DNA from: Streptomyces sp. NL15-2K
GTDB taxonomy: Bacteria > Actinomycetota > Actinomycetes > Streptomycetales > Streptomycetaceae
Direction: 5' to 3'
NCBI RefSeq assembly: GCF_030551255.1
Contig: NZ_CP130630.1
Coordinates: forward strand, 4,693,501 to 4,757,500
DNA: 64,000 nt
Position 1 is the stretch's first letter, and each line of letters opens with the position of its first letter. Below the pieces are notes generated by a model that searched no databases, had not been told where the DNA came from, and saw only the letters and a program-made list of their open reading frames with translations. The position numbers were made by a program, and so were the translations under genes. Shown in pieces: positions 1 through 9,952 of this stretch.

Positions 1-196
1 GCGCACCGTCTTGCGGACCGTGCGGTACACCTTGCGGGAGACCTTCTTGACCGCCCGCTTGACCTTCTTCACCGCCTTGCGGACCGTCTTCGCCGCCCGC
101 TTGACGGTGTGCTTGGTCTTCTTCCAGGCCGACTTCGCGACCTTCTTGACCTTCTTCGTGACCTTCTTGACGGCCTTCTTGACGAACTCGAACCAG
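1..196 (-). other. Lys/Val-rich pre-toxin segment of the RHS protein
   Basis: Immediately after the RHS core end (DPTGHWFEF), about 60 residues consist largely of K, R, V and A in a VKK/VRK/AVKK pattern, for example KKAVKKVTKKVKKVAK. On the DNA this is a run of ctt/gac codon complements. It could form a highly basic amphipathic helix linking shell and toxin. The segment is still running at the window edge. Confidence 0.8.
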
Positions 197-3100
197 TGAC
201 CGGTCGGGTCCACACCCGTCATCGGGTTCTGGTTGGCGTAGGCGTACTGGTTGGCGTTCACCGACGCCGGCAGCGGGTCGTTGCTCACCGTGTCCCGGCT
301 GCTGAACTGGCCGGTCTGCGGGGAGTACCAGCGCGCGGCCATGTTCACCTGGGCCGTGGCCGGGTCCGTCCAGCCGGACTGGTAGCCCAGATTGCCCAGC
401 ATCCCCACGGAGGCGGCTGCCTTGCCGAACGGCGTGTACGTCGCCGAACCGGACAGGACCTCACCTGTGTCTGTGAACTGGCCCACCACGTCGTCGTGGA
501 TGTCCGTCAGCACCTGCACCGACGACACGCCCGTCTTCACGCCGACCAGCGAACCGTCCGCGTTGCGGCTGTAGACGGCCGAACCGTCCGAGGCCACGTC
601 GTTGCCGGCCCCGCTGTACTTGAAGGCGAACGCCTCCACGCCCAGCTCGTCCTTGGCGTTCAGGACACGGTCCAGACCGTCGTAGGTGTACGTCCGGTCA
701 CCCTCGCTGATCACACGGTTGAAGGCATCGGCCTTGACCGGGGTCTGCACCCCGCCCTCGTCCGTGATCGACCTCAGCGTGCCCCGCGCGGTGTACGCGT
801 ACGTGCTGTGCCCGTCCGAGGTGAGCCGGTTTCGGGCGTCGTACGTGTACGTGTCGCCGCCGACCCGTGTGCGGTTACCGGACGCGTCGTAGCCGTAGAC
901 CTCCGTCGTCGTCCCGTTGTTCCAGGACGTCAGGCGGTTCGCCCTGTCGTACGCGTACGTGTTCGACGAGGCACCGGCGACTCCCGTCGTCGTCTTCGAC
1001 GTCAGGTTGTCGTTGTCGTCCCACCCGTAGGAGATGGAGGACAGCACCGCACCCGACGGCGAGGTCAGCTTGTCGCTGGTCAGCCGCTCCAACGCGTCGT
1101 AGGAGAACTCGCGTTTGGACTTGCCGGCGCCGTAGTCGACCTGCTTGACGTTGTTGTCGGTGTTGTAGCTGTAGGTCATCGTGGAGCCGGTGGCTCCGTC
1201 GTTGACCGTCTTCAGCCGGCCCGCGGTGTCGTACCCGTAGGTCGACGTGCCCGCCTCGTCCGTCCGTGAGGTCATCGCCCCGTCGCCGTCGTAGGCGAAG
1301 GACGAGGTGCCCGACGGGCCGGACGTGGACAGGAGCAGACCGCGGTCGTCGTAGCTGAAGGTGTTCAGCTCCGTGTCCACCCCCGCGACAGCCGTGACGC
1401 GGTCGTCGGAGTCGTACGCGTAGGTGTGGTCGACCGTGGCGGCCTCCGCACCCGCGCCGGTCTGTCTGGTCAGCCGGTTCTTGGCGTCGTACTCGTTGGT
1501 GACGACCACGCCGCCCGGGGAGCGCTGCTCCTTCGCCCGCCCGTTCGCGTCGTACACCGTGGTGAAGGTGCGGTCGGCGGCATCGGGATGGGCCGGGGTG
1601 GACGGCTCGATCAGCGACTCGGGCAGCCCCCAGGTGTTGTAGGTGGTGATGAACGGATTGCCCCGGCCGTCGGTGAACCGCGTACGGTTGCCCGCCGCGT
1701 CATAGCCGAACGTCGTCGTGACCGACTCGGTCGCCGAGACCGGCTCCACCGCCTTGGTCACCAGACCCGTGGCATCGAGCGTGAACGTGGTGGTGTGGCC
1801 GCGGTGGTCGGTCACCGACACCGGGTTGCCCGCTCGGTCATAACCCGCGCGGCTGGTGCGCAGCACCGCGCCGGCCGCGTCCAGGTCGCTCGTGGCGACG
1901 AGCTGGCCGTAACCGTCGTAGGTGTTCCTGGTGCTGGTGCCGTCGGCGTCCTTGGAGGTGAGGACCTCTCCGTCCATGTTGTAGGTGAACGTCGACACGT
2001 TGCCCGCGCCGTCGGTCACCTCGGTGACCTCGCCCAGGACGTCGTACTTGTACGACTCCGACACACCCGTCGGGCTCACCATGCGGGACAGCTCGCCGCC
2101 GGGCGCGTTGTACTCGTTGATCGCCGTGTACGCCCGCTGCGTCGGCTGACGCACGATGTCCGTGCTGGTCAGTTCACGCCCCAGGTAGTCCCAGGTGGAC
2201 TCCTGACGCGCCCCGTTCGGCCGGGTCGCCGACAGCAGGTCGCCGTTGGTGTCGTACGTGAACCTCGACGTGCCGCCGCCCGGCTCGGTCACCGCGGCCA
2301 GATCGCCGAGCTGGGTGTACGTGTACGTCGTGCGGTTGCCCAGCGGGTCGACCTCCGCCGTGACCTGGCCGAGCTTGTTGTACTCGTTCCAGGCCGTGGC
2401 CGTGATCGGTGTCGTGGACCCCGGCGGGGTGTAGTTCGGCAGCTTGGTCGAGGTCTCCTGGCCCTCGGCGTCGTAGGCCGTGACCATGACGTTGCCGAGC
2501 GGGTCGGAGGTCTCGGTCATCTCGCCGAAGGTGTTGTACCCCATCATCGACACCGGGCGAACGGCCGTGGAAGTGCCGCCGTTCGTCTCGGCGTTGACGA
2601 CCGGCTCGGTGACGGTGGTCTGCTGGGCGGCCTCGTCGTAGCCGTAGTCGGTGGTGTTGCCGTTGACGTCGGTCATCGACACGGGCAGACCGCGCTGGTC
2701 CAGCTTCCAGGTGGTGGACCGGACCGAACTGTCTGCCGCCGGCAGGGTGCCGCCGTAGACCCCCGAGACCTCGGAGGCCGACAGGGCCTGGCCGTAGATC
2801 TGGACGTCGTCGACACCGCCCGGCCAGAAGCCGGTGTACGAGCCCTGGTACTTGACCCGGCCGATCTGCAGGTCCCCGTTGGCCGGCCAGGGGGATGTGA
2901 CGTCGTCGGTGCCCTGCAGGGCACCGTTGACATACAGCGAGACCTTGGCCGTCGAGGCGTCGTAGACGGACGTCAGGTGGGTCCATGTACCGACGGCCGG
3001 AGCAGCGGTGGAGTACACCAGCTGGGTGCCGAGCTGGCCGGAGGCGTCGTCGCGGGTCGGGATGCGGATGGCCCACTTGTTCGCCGACTGGACGTAGCCC

Positions 3101-6100
3101 AGCAGGAATCCGGCGTGGTAGTCGCCGTCCTGTGCGACCACCGTGTAGTTCGACGTGGTGGAGGTGAGCTTGACCCATGCGGAGACCGCGTAGCTTCCGG
3201 CCGTGTTCACGACCGGACCGTCCGTCTTCGCCCACGAGTTCGCATCGCCGTCGAGAACCGCGCTGCCGCCGTGGTCGGCGTTCCAGTGCATGCCGGTGCC
3301 GTGGGAACCGGTGTGGTTGGCGCCGGACGAGTCCCCGACGGAGAAGCCGGTGGTCTCGTCGAGCTTGTAGCGCGCCACCGGAGCCGTGGTGCCGTCGTGC
3401 ACCGTGGTGCCCGTGACGTTGCCGAGGTCGTCGTACGTGGAGTCCGTCGTGCTGACGTCACCCGTCGCCGGATCGGTCTCCGTCTCCGTCACGACGTTGT
3501 CGTCCGGGTCGTAGGAGACCTTGGTGGTGCGGTTGGCCCCCGTCGGGTCGAGCACCGACGACGCGACGCGGTCGGCCGCGTCCACCGTGAAGGTGCTCGT
3601 GGTCAGGCCGTCGTTGGTCACCTGCTTGATCAGGTTCCCGGCCATGTCGTAGGTGTTGGACTCCTCGACGAACTGCTTGCCGTTCGCCGGATCCTTGCGT
3701 ACGACCGTCGCCGGCATGCCGTCGTCGGTGTAGGTGTACGCGGTCACCCACCCCATCGAGTCGGTGATCGACGCGAGCCGGCCCGCCGGGTCGTACGCCC
3801 GCGACTCCTGCACCAGCGTCGTCGGCGCCGACGGGTTGTTCGGGTCGCCGGTGTGGTTGAGCAGACCGGTCGTCAGCGGCCGGCCCTCGGCGTCGAAGGT
3901 GTAGGTGTTGACGTTCTGCTCGGGGTCGGTCTCCTTCACCTTGTTGCCGTAGACGTCGTACTCGAACGACGTGACGCCGCCACCCGGGTCCGTCCGCGAG
4001 GCGAGACGGTTGTAGGCGTCGTACGTCATCGACGTGGTCCGCGAGGCGTCACCGCCGGTCAGGTCGGCGACGCTCTGCGAGGTGACGTTGCCGTCGGCGT
4101 CGTAGGCCGTGGTCGTCTTCGCCCGGTGGACCGCACCGGTGACCCGGTTGGTGACCGAGGGGGCGGTCTCGGTGAGCACCTGGTCGTTCTTGTCGTACGT
4201 CCAGGACGTGGTCAGGCCACTCGGATGGGCGTCGGACACCTCGGTCTTGGCGGACTGCCGGCCCAGGTTGTCGTACGTGTACGTGACCTTGGCGCCATTG
4301 GCGTCGGTGACCTCGGCGAGGTCGCCGTTGGCGAAGTAGACGTGCTTGGTCTTCTTGCCGCCCGGCGTCGTCACCGTGTCCACGAGACCGGCCGGCGCCA
4401 CCGCCGTACCGCCCTCGGCCGCCGGGGTCGAGGACGTGGTGTACGTGGTGGTGGCGGTGCGGCCGTTCGGATGCCCGGCCACCGGCGGGCTGGTCACCGA
4501 CAGCAGGTTGCCGCCGGTGTCATAGCTGTAGCCGGTCAGATAGGTGTTGTCCGTGGCGGACGCGGAACGGGCGTCCCGCTCGGTCAGGAGCAGGTCGTTG
4601 CGCGGGTCCATCGGCGGGAAGGCGGTGGTCGCGTCCGGATAGTACGTGTAGTAGTCCGTGGCGCACTTGTTCGCGGCCGTGTCCTGGCAGTCGGTCTGGG
4701 AGACCGTGTTGCCGCGGACGTCGTGACCGGTGATGCTGCGGTTGCCGTTGGCGTCGGTCACGGTGTGCAGGAAGCCGCCCGTGTCGTAGCCGTACGTCGT
4801 CCGCTTGCCGTTGGTGTCGATCGCGGCCAGCAGACGGTTGCCCATCTCCGCGTCGTAGACGTACGTCAGCGTCTTGTCGGTCGGGTCGGTGAGGGTGACC
4901 GTGCGCACCGGGGCGATGCCGGAGGAGGCCTTGTACGCCGACCAGTGCTGCTCGACCTGGTCCTCGCTCAGCGCGTGGCCGTATGCCGCGACCTCGGCGA
5001 TGGAGCCCTTGAAGAAGCTCACGTCACCGGGCGAGCTGTACCAGGACTTGCCGAAACCCGCGCCGACGAAGGTGCGGGTGTTGGACTGGTCCTTGGCCTC
5101 TCCGCTGAAGTCGGCCTGCTTGGCACCGTCGAGGTACAGGGTCTGGGTCGTGCCCGAGGCGGACAGGACGGCGTGGTGCCACTTGTTGTCGTTGACGGTG
5201 TTCGTGGACCCGAAGGCGGTGCCGCCGGAGCCGGAGACGCTCCACCAGTGGCCGTGCAGCTTGCCGTCGGCGCCGACGTACAGCAGCGGGTTCCAGCTGC
5301 CGGTCGGGGTGGTGCCGGTGGGCGGCTGCGACTGGTCGGACAGGATCACGCCCGGGGTGCCGGTCTTGAACCACAGCTCGACGGCGCGCTGGGACGAGCC
5401 GTGCCACGGGGTGAACGGGATCTCGGCGTACGAGGAGGTGCCGTTGAAGGACGCGGCGGTGACGTCACCCGTGGCGAAGGGACCCGTCACGCCCTGGGTG
5501 ACGGTGCTGTACGTGCCGACGCCGGTGTGGATCTCGTTGGCGGCCTGCGCGGCGCCCTGGGTGTCGGCCAGTCGCCAGTAGCCGGAGGGGGCGGAGCCCA
5601 TCACGGCGGAGCGGTAGACCTGCGAGGAGCCGGTGACCGTGGGCGGGTTGAGCTTCCAGGTGCCGCCGTCGCCGTCCGTGGCCTGCGTGACCAGGTCGTC
5701 GGTGGTGCTGTAGACGACCTGGGCCTGGTTCTTCAGACCGGGCGTGGTGATCTTGCTGAGCAGACCGGCGGACCGCTTGGCGGCCTGGTACTGCGCGGTG
5801 ATCACCGACGGGTCGAGCGGCTCGGAGTAGATGGCGGCCTCGGCCATCTGACCGGCGTAGTGCCCGAGCTGGTCGCTGGGGTCCATGGCCGGCCAGCCCT
5901 GGGTGTTCACGCCCGCGCCGAGCGAGATGTAGGGCTGCTCCCAGTCGTTGATGGTGCCGGTGAGGGAGCCCTGCGCCACGCCGTCGAGGTAGAGGGTCTG
6001 GCTGTTGGCCTGACCGGTGAGGACCGCGTTGTGCCACTGACCGTCGGTGACGGTGGCGCCGGAGGCGATGTTGGGGCTGCAGCTGGGCGACATGGCCAGG

Positions 6101-9100
6101 CAGCCGCGCAGCTTGCCGTCGGTGCCGACGTACACCGCGGGGGTGTTCTTCGTCGTGTTGTTCACCGGGTCGGCGTCGCTCAGCGGCTTGTCGCCGTAAT
6201 AGAACAGCACGCCTCCGGCCGTGGTCGTCTTGAACCACAGCGAGACGGTCATGTACGACGGCGTAGCACCCGGTGCGGACGGCATCTCCACGTACGAGGT
6301 GCTGCCGTTGAACGTGGCCGTGGTCTGGGTGGAGCCCGCGAGAACGGAGGAACTGCCCAGGGTCACGTTGTGGTAGAGGCCGTTGTAGCGGCCCTGGCTG
6401 CTGTCGACCGTGTCCTTGGCGACGGTGGCTCCGGACGCTTCGCCCAGGCGCCAGTAGGCGTACGGGTCGGCGTCCAGCACCGTGGTGCGGTAGTGGTTGC
6501 CGGTGGCGTAGGTGTACGCGGTGCACTTGGACCAGTCGGCCGGCGGGCAGACCTTGGTCAGCTGGTCGCCGCTGTAGTTGTACTGCCAGGTCTGGGCGGA
6601 GTTGGAGTCCCCCGGGGTGGACGGGTCGGTGGCGACCGTCGCGACATGTGCGGCGGTGGCGCCCGTGGGGGTGGCCCAGGAGAGGGTCAGGGACCGCTTG
6701 GACGTCTCGTTGGTGATCTTGGTCAGCTGCTTGGACGCGTTGTACGTGAACGTCTCGGTGCGGCCCGCGAAGTCCTTGATGCCGGATATCGCATAGGTGC
6801 CGGTCTTCGCGGTGGCCTGCTTGAAGGCGTACTCCGTGAAGTCCTTGTCCGTCAGTGTGTAGCCGCCGGTCACCGACTGCAGACGGGCGTAACGGCCCAG
6901 CGGGGGCTGAAACGTTCCGTCACTGTTGCGGCCGAAGGCGACCTGCTCACCGCCCGGATAGGTGAGGATCACGCTGGTGACCGTGCCCGCCGGGTCCTTG
7001 ACCTCGGCCGCCTTCATGTCCGCGACCGTCGACCAGCCGGCGCCGAACGCGCCGTCGATCCGCGGGTCGAGGCTGTTGTAGGAGCGGTCGATCTGCAGCG
7101 AGGGGCCGACCACCTCCACGTCCGCGTCGGTGTCCTCGGTGGTGTAGTTCGCGTCGGACGGATCGAACTCATGGCCGTCGGTGTTCTGGGCCAGGCCCGA
7201 GGTCACCGGCGGCTGCGGCACGGCGGTGGTGAAGCGGCTGGAGTACGTCACCTCCTCGTAGCCGTCGCTCACCCCCACGTACCAGGCGTAGTTCTTGGAC
7301 CACTTGAGCTTGCCGGCGGGTATCTTCCAGCTGCTCTTGGAGAGGGCGCCGGAGGTGGCCACCGGCGTGGTGCTGCCGGAGTCGGCGTCGTAGACCTCGA
7401 AGGTGTACGTCAGGGCCGCGTTCGGCCACTTGTCCGCGTCCTGCGCGTAGACCAGCAGCTCCGGGCGCAGGGTGTTGGCCTGGAAGTTCTCGGGCGGGTA
7501 CTGGGCGTTGACCTGCGGCTTGGTGTTGGGCGCGTAGGTCAGGTCCAGAGACGGGCGCCAGCCGGAGGTGGCCGAGTCCTCGGAGTGGAACTTCTTCCAG
7601 TGCAGGTTGTCCGTGGTCGGCGCGGTCATCGCGAGGCCGTAGTTGGCACCGCCGGTGGCGACCTGGGTGAACCACGACGTGGACAGCGTCACCGGCATCT
7701 TCACACCGACGCCGGTGCTGCCACTGGTGTTGGTGCACGAGGAGCCCGGGTTGACCGTGGCGGAGCCGATGGCGGAGCCGTAGGCCGGACCTGGGTACGT
7801 CGTGGTGGTCGACGGCGACCACGACTGGGTCACCGGGTACACGGAGAACGGCGTGGCGGTGCACGTCGAGGACCACAGCGCCCAGACGTTGAGGGTCGCC
7901 GCGGAGACCTTCTGGCCCGCGATCGTCGAGCTCAGTGACGAGAACTGCAGGAAGGAGTTGGCCTTGTTGGTGCCCGAGTCGTACGAACCGACCTTGATCT
8001 GGCTCTCCGCGGAGCGATTGGCGCTGAGGTCGGACTGCACATACGTCGCTTCGCTCGCGGCGAGGACCGTCGTCGGGTCGACGGTGACCGGGTAGACCCG
8101 CTCGGGGTCGTCCAGCCAGGCCCGGTCGGCGGTCATCCGCAGCGCCGGCTCGCCGTCCACGGTGGTCAGCTCGTAGGAGACCTCCTGGGAGCGGGTGCCG
8201 TCACCGGACCGCTGGTCGACCCTGGCGTCCTCCATGAAGCCATGGGGAATGGTGGCGGTCACCTTGCCGTCGGCGTCGGTGAACTCCACGCCCCCGTCCT
8301 TGGCAACGCGCGGCGTCAGGCCCTTCGCATCCAGCGAGAAGACCCAGGAGTTGGCCGCGTCCCTGGAATGCAGGACGAGGTTCTCCTTGAAGCCTTCGGC
8401 GATGGGGACGAGTTGCACGTCCGTCTCGGGCAGCACGTCGGCGTAGACGACGACGCCGCCCTCGTCCTCGGCCGCCACGGCCTTCCGCGCGCCCCGCAGC
8501 GAGTACGCCAGGGTCCGGCCGGCTCCGAAGTCGACGGAGGCCAGCTGCTCGTCGGCGGCGTTCGCGGCGAACCCGACGTCGAGGGAGTTGGCCTTCTGCT
8601 CGAACCGGCCGTCCTTGTCCTCGACCAGGGTGGTGTCGATCGGCTTCCAGGTGCCGTCGGCCGCCTTGAAGTTGGCGCGGCCGTTGTAGTGGCGGATCGT
8701 GGTGGAGCCGTCGGCGTTGACGTAGTAGTCCGACGTGGCCGTGGACTTCTCGGCGTCGCGCTCGCTGGTGCGCGGGTCGAAGCTCTTGCCCGTGATCGGG
8801 CCTGCGCCGGTGGCGGTCTTCTCGGGCCGGTCGACCGGGCGCTCGTAGGCGTCGAGTTGCCCCTTGCCCTCGCCGGGCTCGCGACCGACACCGCGGTCGG
8901 CGCTGGTGGCCTCGGCCGAGGCGCGGTGGCTCTTGCCGCGAGCGGTGCCGCCCTCCTGGTCCGGGGTGTCCGCCGAGGAGGGCTCGGTGGCCCATTTCCA
9001 CAGGCCGGACAGCGACAACTCGGGCATTTTCACAGCCGACAGCGTGGCCCCGGAGGCCGCCGCCGTCTCGGTGGTGAGCATGAACGAGAAGGAGACAAGG

Positions 9101-9186
9101 ACAGAAATGGCCGTAGCCCTCACTCTGCGCCTGCCGGTAGGCCCCGGCGGGAACAAGCGAGGGCTACGGACCCAGCGAACGCGCAT
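1..9186 (-). CDS. Giant secreted RHS/YD-repeat protein with three LamG-like modules (polymorphic toxin carrier), C-terminus beyond window
   Basis: The 3062 codons in the window read coherently wherever I translated them, at several points across the whole length. An N-terminal signal (RRR then a hydrophobic run, residues about 20-45) implies export. A DNRLRE-like adhesion segment follows at about 380-440 (QSDLSANRSAESQIKVGSYD), then a DUF6531/RHS entry module near 690-730. LamG/concanavalin-like modules lie at roughly 900-1130, 1195-1410 and 1930-2140, each with the WHHAVLSA/LYLDG type of motif. Between and after them run dozens of YD repeats (Y-D-A-x-G-x-L/V pattern). The RHS core end is visible as MAARWYSPQTGQFSSRD and DPTGH near residues 2950-3000, followed by a Lys/Val-rich stretch up to the window edge. 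In this family the shell encapsulates a variable C-terminal toxin; here the toxin and any immunity gene lie left of base 1. The ATG at 9186 is the first codon before the signal peptide. Function in contact-dependent competition is inferred. Confidence 0.93.
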   Translation of the reverse strand, partial: MRVRWVRSPRLFPPGPTGRRRVRATAISVLVSFSFMLTTETAAASGATLSAVKMPELSLSGLWKWATEPSSADTPDQEGGTARGKSHRASAEATSADRGVGREPGEGKGQLDAYERPVDRPEKTATGAGPITGKSFDPRTSERDAEKSTATSDYYVNADGSTTIRHYNGRANFKAADGTWKPIDTTLVEDKDGRFEQKANSLDVGFAANAADEQLASVDFGAGRTLAYSLRGARKAVAAEDEGGVVVYADVLPETDVQLVPIAEGFKENLVLHSRDAANSWVFSLDAKGLTPRVAKDGGVEFTDADGKVTATIPHGFMEDARVDQRSGDGTRSQEVSYELTTVDGEPALRMTADRAWLDDPERVYPVTVDPTTVLAASEATYVQSDLSANRSAESQIKVGSYDSGTNKANSFLQFSSLSSTIAGQKVSAATLNVWALWSSTCTATPFSVYPVTQSWSPSTTTTYPGPAYGSAIGSATVNPGSSCTNTSGSTGVGVKMPVTLSTSWFTQVATGGANYGLAMTAPTTDNLHWKKFHSEDSATSGWRPSLDLTYAPNTKPQVNAQYPPENFQANTLRPELLVYAQDADKWPNAALTYTFEVYDADSGSTTPVATSGALSKSSWKIPAGKLKWSKNYAWYVGVSDGYEEVTYSSRFTTAVPQPPVTSGLAQNTDGHEFDPSDANYTTEDTDADVEVVGPSLQIDRSYNSLDPRIDGAFGAGWSTVADMKAAEVKDPAGTVTSVILTYPGGEQVAFGRNSDGTFQPPLGRYARLQSVTGGYTLTDKDFTEYAFKQATAKTGTYAISGIKDFAGRTETFTYNASKQLTKITNETSKRSLTLSWATPTGATAAHVATVATDPSTPGDSNSAQTWQYNYSGDQLTKVCPPADWSKCTAYTYATGNHYRTTVLDADPYAYWRLGEASGATVAKDTVDSSQGRYNGLYHNVTLGSSSVLAGSTQTTATFNGSTSYVEMPSAPGATPSYMTVSLWFKTTTAGGVLFYYGDKPLSDADPVNNTTKNTPAVYVGTDGKLRGCLAMSPSCSPNIASGATVTDGQWHNAVLTGQANSQTLYLDGVAQGSLTGTINDWEQPYISLGAGVNTQGWPAMDPSDQLGHYAGQMAEAAIYSEPLDPSVITAQYQAAKRSAGLLSKITTPGLKNQAQVVYSTTDDLVTQATDGDGGTWKLNPPTVTGSSQVYRSAVMGSAPSGYWRLADTQGAAQAANEIHTGVGTYSTVTQGVTGPFATGDVTAASFNGTSSYAEIPFTPWHGSSQRAVELWFKTGTPGVILSDQSQPPTGTTPTGSWNPLLYVGADGKLHGHWWSVSGSGGTAFGSTNTVNDNKWHHAVLSASGTTQTLYLDGAKQADFSGEAKDQSNTRTFVGAGFGKSWYSSPGDVSFFKGSIAEVAAYGHALSEDQVEQHWSAYKASSGIAPVRTVTLTDPTDKTLTYVYDAEMGNRLLAAIDTNGKRTTYGYDTGGFLHTVTDANGNRSITGHDVRGNTVSQTDCQDTAANKCATDYYTYYPDATTAFPPMDPRNDLLLTERDARSASATDNTYLTGYSYDTGGNLLSVTSPPVAGHPNGRTATTTYTTSSTPAAEGGTAVAPAGLVDTVTTPGGKKTKHVYFANGDLAEVTDANGAKVTYTYDNLGRQSAKTEVSDAHPSGLTTSWTYDKNDQVLTETAPSVTNRVTGAVHRAKTTTAYDADGNVTSQSVADLTGGDASRTTSMTYDAYNRLASRTDPGGGVTSFEYDVYGNKVKETDPEQNVNTYTFDAEGRPLTTGLLNHTGDPNNPSAPTTLVQESRAYDPAGRLASITDSMGWVTAYTYTDDGMPATVVRKDPANGKQFVEESNTYDMAGNLIKQVTNDGLTTSTFTVDAADRVASSVLDPTGANRTTKVSYDPDDNVVTETETDPATGDVSTTDSTYDDLGNVTGTTVHDGTTAPVARYKLDETTGFSVGDSSGANHTGSHGTGMHWNADHGGSAVLDGDANSWAKTDGPVVNTAGSYAVSAWVKLTSTTSNYTVVAQDGDYHAGFLLGYVQSANKWAIRIPTRDDASGQLGTQLVYSTAAPAVGTWTHLTSVYDASTAKVSLYVNGALQGTDDVTSPWPANGDLQIGRVKYQGSYTGFWPGGVDDVQIYGQALSASEVSGVYGGTLPAADSSVRSTTWKLDQRGLPVSMTDVNGNTTDYGYDEAAQQTTVTEPVVNAETNGGTSTAVRPVSMMGYNTFGEMTETSDPLGNVMVTAYDAEGQETSTKLPNYTPPGSTTPITATAWNEYNKLGQVTAEVDPLGNRTTYTYTQLGDLAAVTEPGGGTSRFTYDTNGDLLSATRPNGARQESTWDYLGRELTSTDIVRQPTQRAYTAINEYNAPGGELSRMVSPTGVSESYKYDVLGEVTEVTDGAGNVSTFTYNMDGEVLTSKDADGTSTRNTYDGYGQLVATSDLDAAGAVLRTSRAGYDRAGNPVSVTDHRGHTTTFTLDATGLVTKAVEPVSATESVTTTFGYDAAGNRTRFTDGRGNPFITTYNTWGLPESLIEPSTPAHPDAADRTFTTVYDANGRAKEQRSPGGVVVTNEYDAKNRLTRQTGAGAEAATVDHTYAYDSDDRVTAVAGVDTELNTFSYDDRGLLLSTSGPSGTSSFAYDGDGAMTSRTDEAGTSTYGYDTAGRLKTVNDGATGSTMTYSYNTDNNVKQVDYGAGKSKREFSYDALERLTSDKLTSPSGAVLSSISYGWDDNDNLTSKTTTGVAGASSNTYAYDRANRLTSWNNGTTTEVYGYDASGNRTRVGGDTYTYDARNRLTSDGHSTYAYTARGTLRSITDEGGVQTPVKADAFNRVISEGDRTYTYDGLDRVLNAKDELGVEAFAFKYSGAGNDVASDGSAVYSRNADGSLVGVKTGVSSVQVLTDIHDDVVGQFTDTGEVLSGSATYTPFGKAAASVGMLGNLGYQSGWTDPATAQVNMAARWYSPQTGQFSSRDTVSNDPLPASVNANQYAYANQNPMTGVDPTGHWFEFVKKAVKKVTKKVKKVAKSAWKKTKHTVKRAAKTVRKAVKKVKRAVKKVSRKVYRTVRKTVR

Positions 9187-9313
9187 GGGCAAGCCTTTAC
9201 TTGAGAAGCACACAAAGCTTCGAAAGCTTGCACGTCATGGGCACATAAGCGCCACATAAGATTGACGTCGTTAGCTGATCTTTATCGGTCGGTGCCAGCC
9301 ATATGCGCGTTCG

Positions 9314-9952
9314 TCACTTTTCGGCCATCCGCACGGCCCGCCGGATCGATTCAGCCACCGTCTCGTGGAGCTTCCCGTCGGGCTTCGCGACGGTGACGTT
9401 TCCGGCCTTGACCGCCTTGGCCGCCTTCGTGCCCGACGTGCCGTCCACCACGACGAAGTGCACCTCGGGGTGTTTCGCGGCGGCGGCCCGCGTGACCTGA
9501 ACCTGCGAGGTGCCGACCGCCAGGACGACTTCGCACTGCCGCTGGATCAGGCTGTTGAAGAACGGCCCGGCATTGTCCACCGACTGCGGCCCCGTGACCG
9601 GCACGTAGTTGACCCGGGCCAGGGTCTCCAGGGACGCCTTCTGCATTCCCTCCCACACGGAAGCGGCAGTCGTGCCCTGCGTGATGCCCTCCTCCCCCGT
9701 CAGCAGGCACGCGTCGACCTCCGCGTACTGGCGCGCACGCGGATCAGGGGGCCCGTCCTGGTCGCCGGTGAGCAGCCACGCGCCCACCACCACCACGAGC
9801 ACGAGGACACCCGCACCGCCCGCGGCCCAGCCCCTGCGGCCCCGCAACGCACCCGCGGTCGCGGCCGTCACACGGGCGACGGCCGCCTTGCGCGCGGGCT
9901 TGCCCCTGCTGTCGTCGCGCTTGTTCCCGCGCCAGGTACGCCGGATCTTCAT
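9314..9952 (-). CDS. Membrane-anchored BMP/PnrA-like (Med-like) solute-binding domain protein
   Basis: 212 residues. A basic N-terminus (KIRRTWRGNKR, then several R/K) precedes one membrane span at about residues 43-62 (GGAGVLVLVVVVGAWLL). An extracytoplasmic domain follows that resembles the basic membrane lipoprotein family: YVPVTGPQ, a QRQCEVVLAVG core strand and KHPEVHFVVVDG. It is much shorter than a full BMP protein (about 330 residues), so only one lobe appears to be present, anchored by a transmembrane helix rather than a lipobox. Its ATG overlaps the stop of the upstream membrane-protein gene (tcat at 9949-9952), so the two are translationally coupled. Ligand unknown; a cell-surface sensing or binding role is inference. 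Confidence 0.6.
   Translation of the reverse strand: MKIRRTWRGNKRDDSRGKPARKAAVARVTAATAGALRGRRGWAAGGAGVLVLVVVVGAWLLTGDQDGPPDPRARQYAEVDACLLTGEEGITQGTTAASVWEGMQKASLETLARVNYVPVTGPQSVDNAGPFFNSLIQRQCEVVLAVGTSQVQVTRAAAAKHPEVHFVVVDGTSGTKAAKAVKAGNVTVAKPDGKLHETVAESIRRAVRMAEK

Noticed and set aside
1426..7938. A 2170-codon open frame on the plus strand opposite the RHS gene
   Set aside because: It is an antisense artefact of codon bias. The minus strand reads as coherent YD/LamG protein over the same region, while the plus-strand product is Arg/Val-rich with no recognisable domain.
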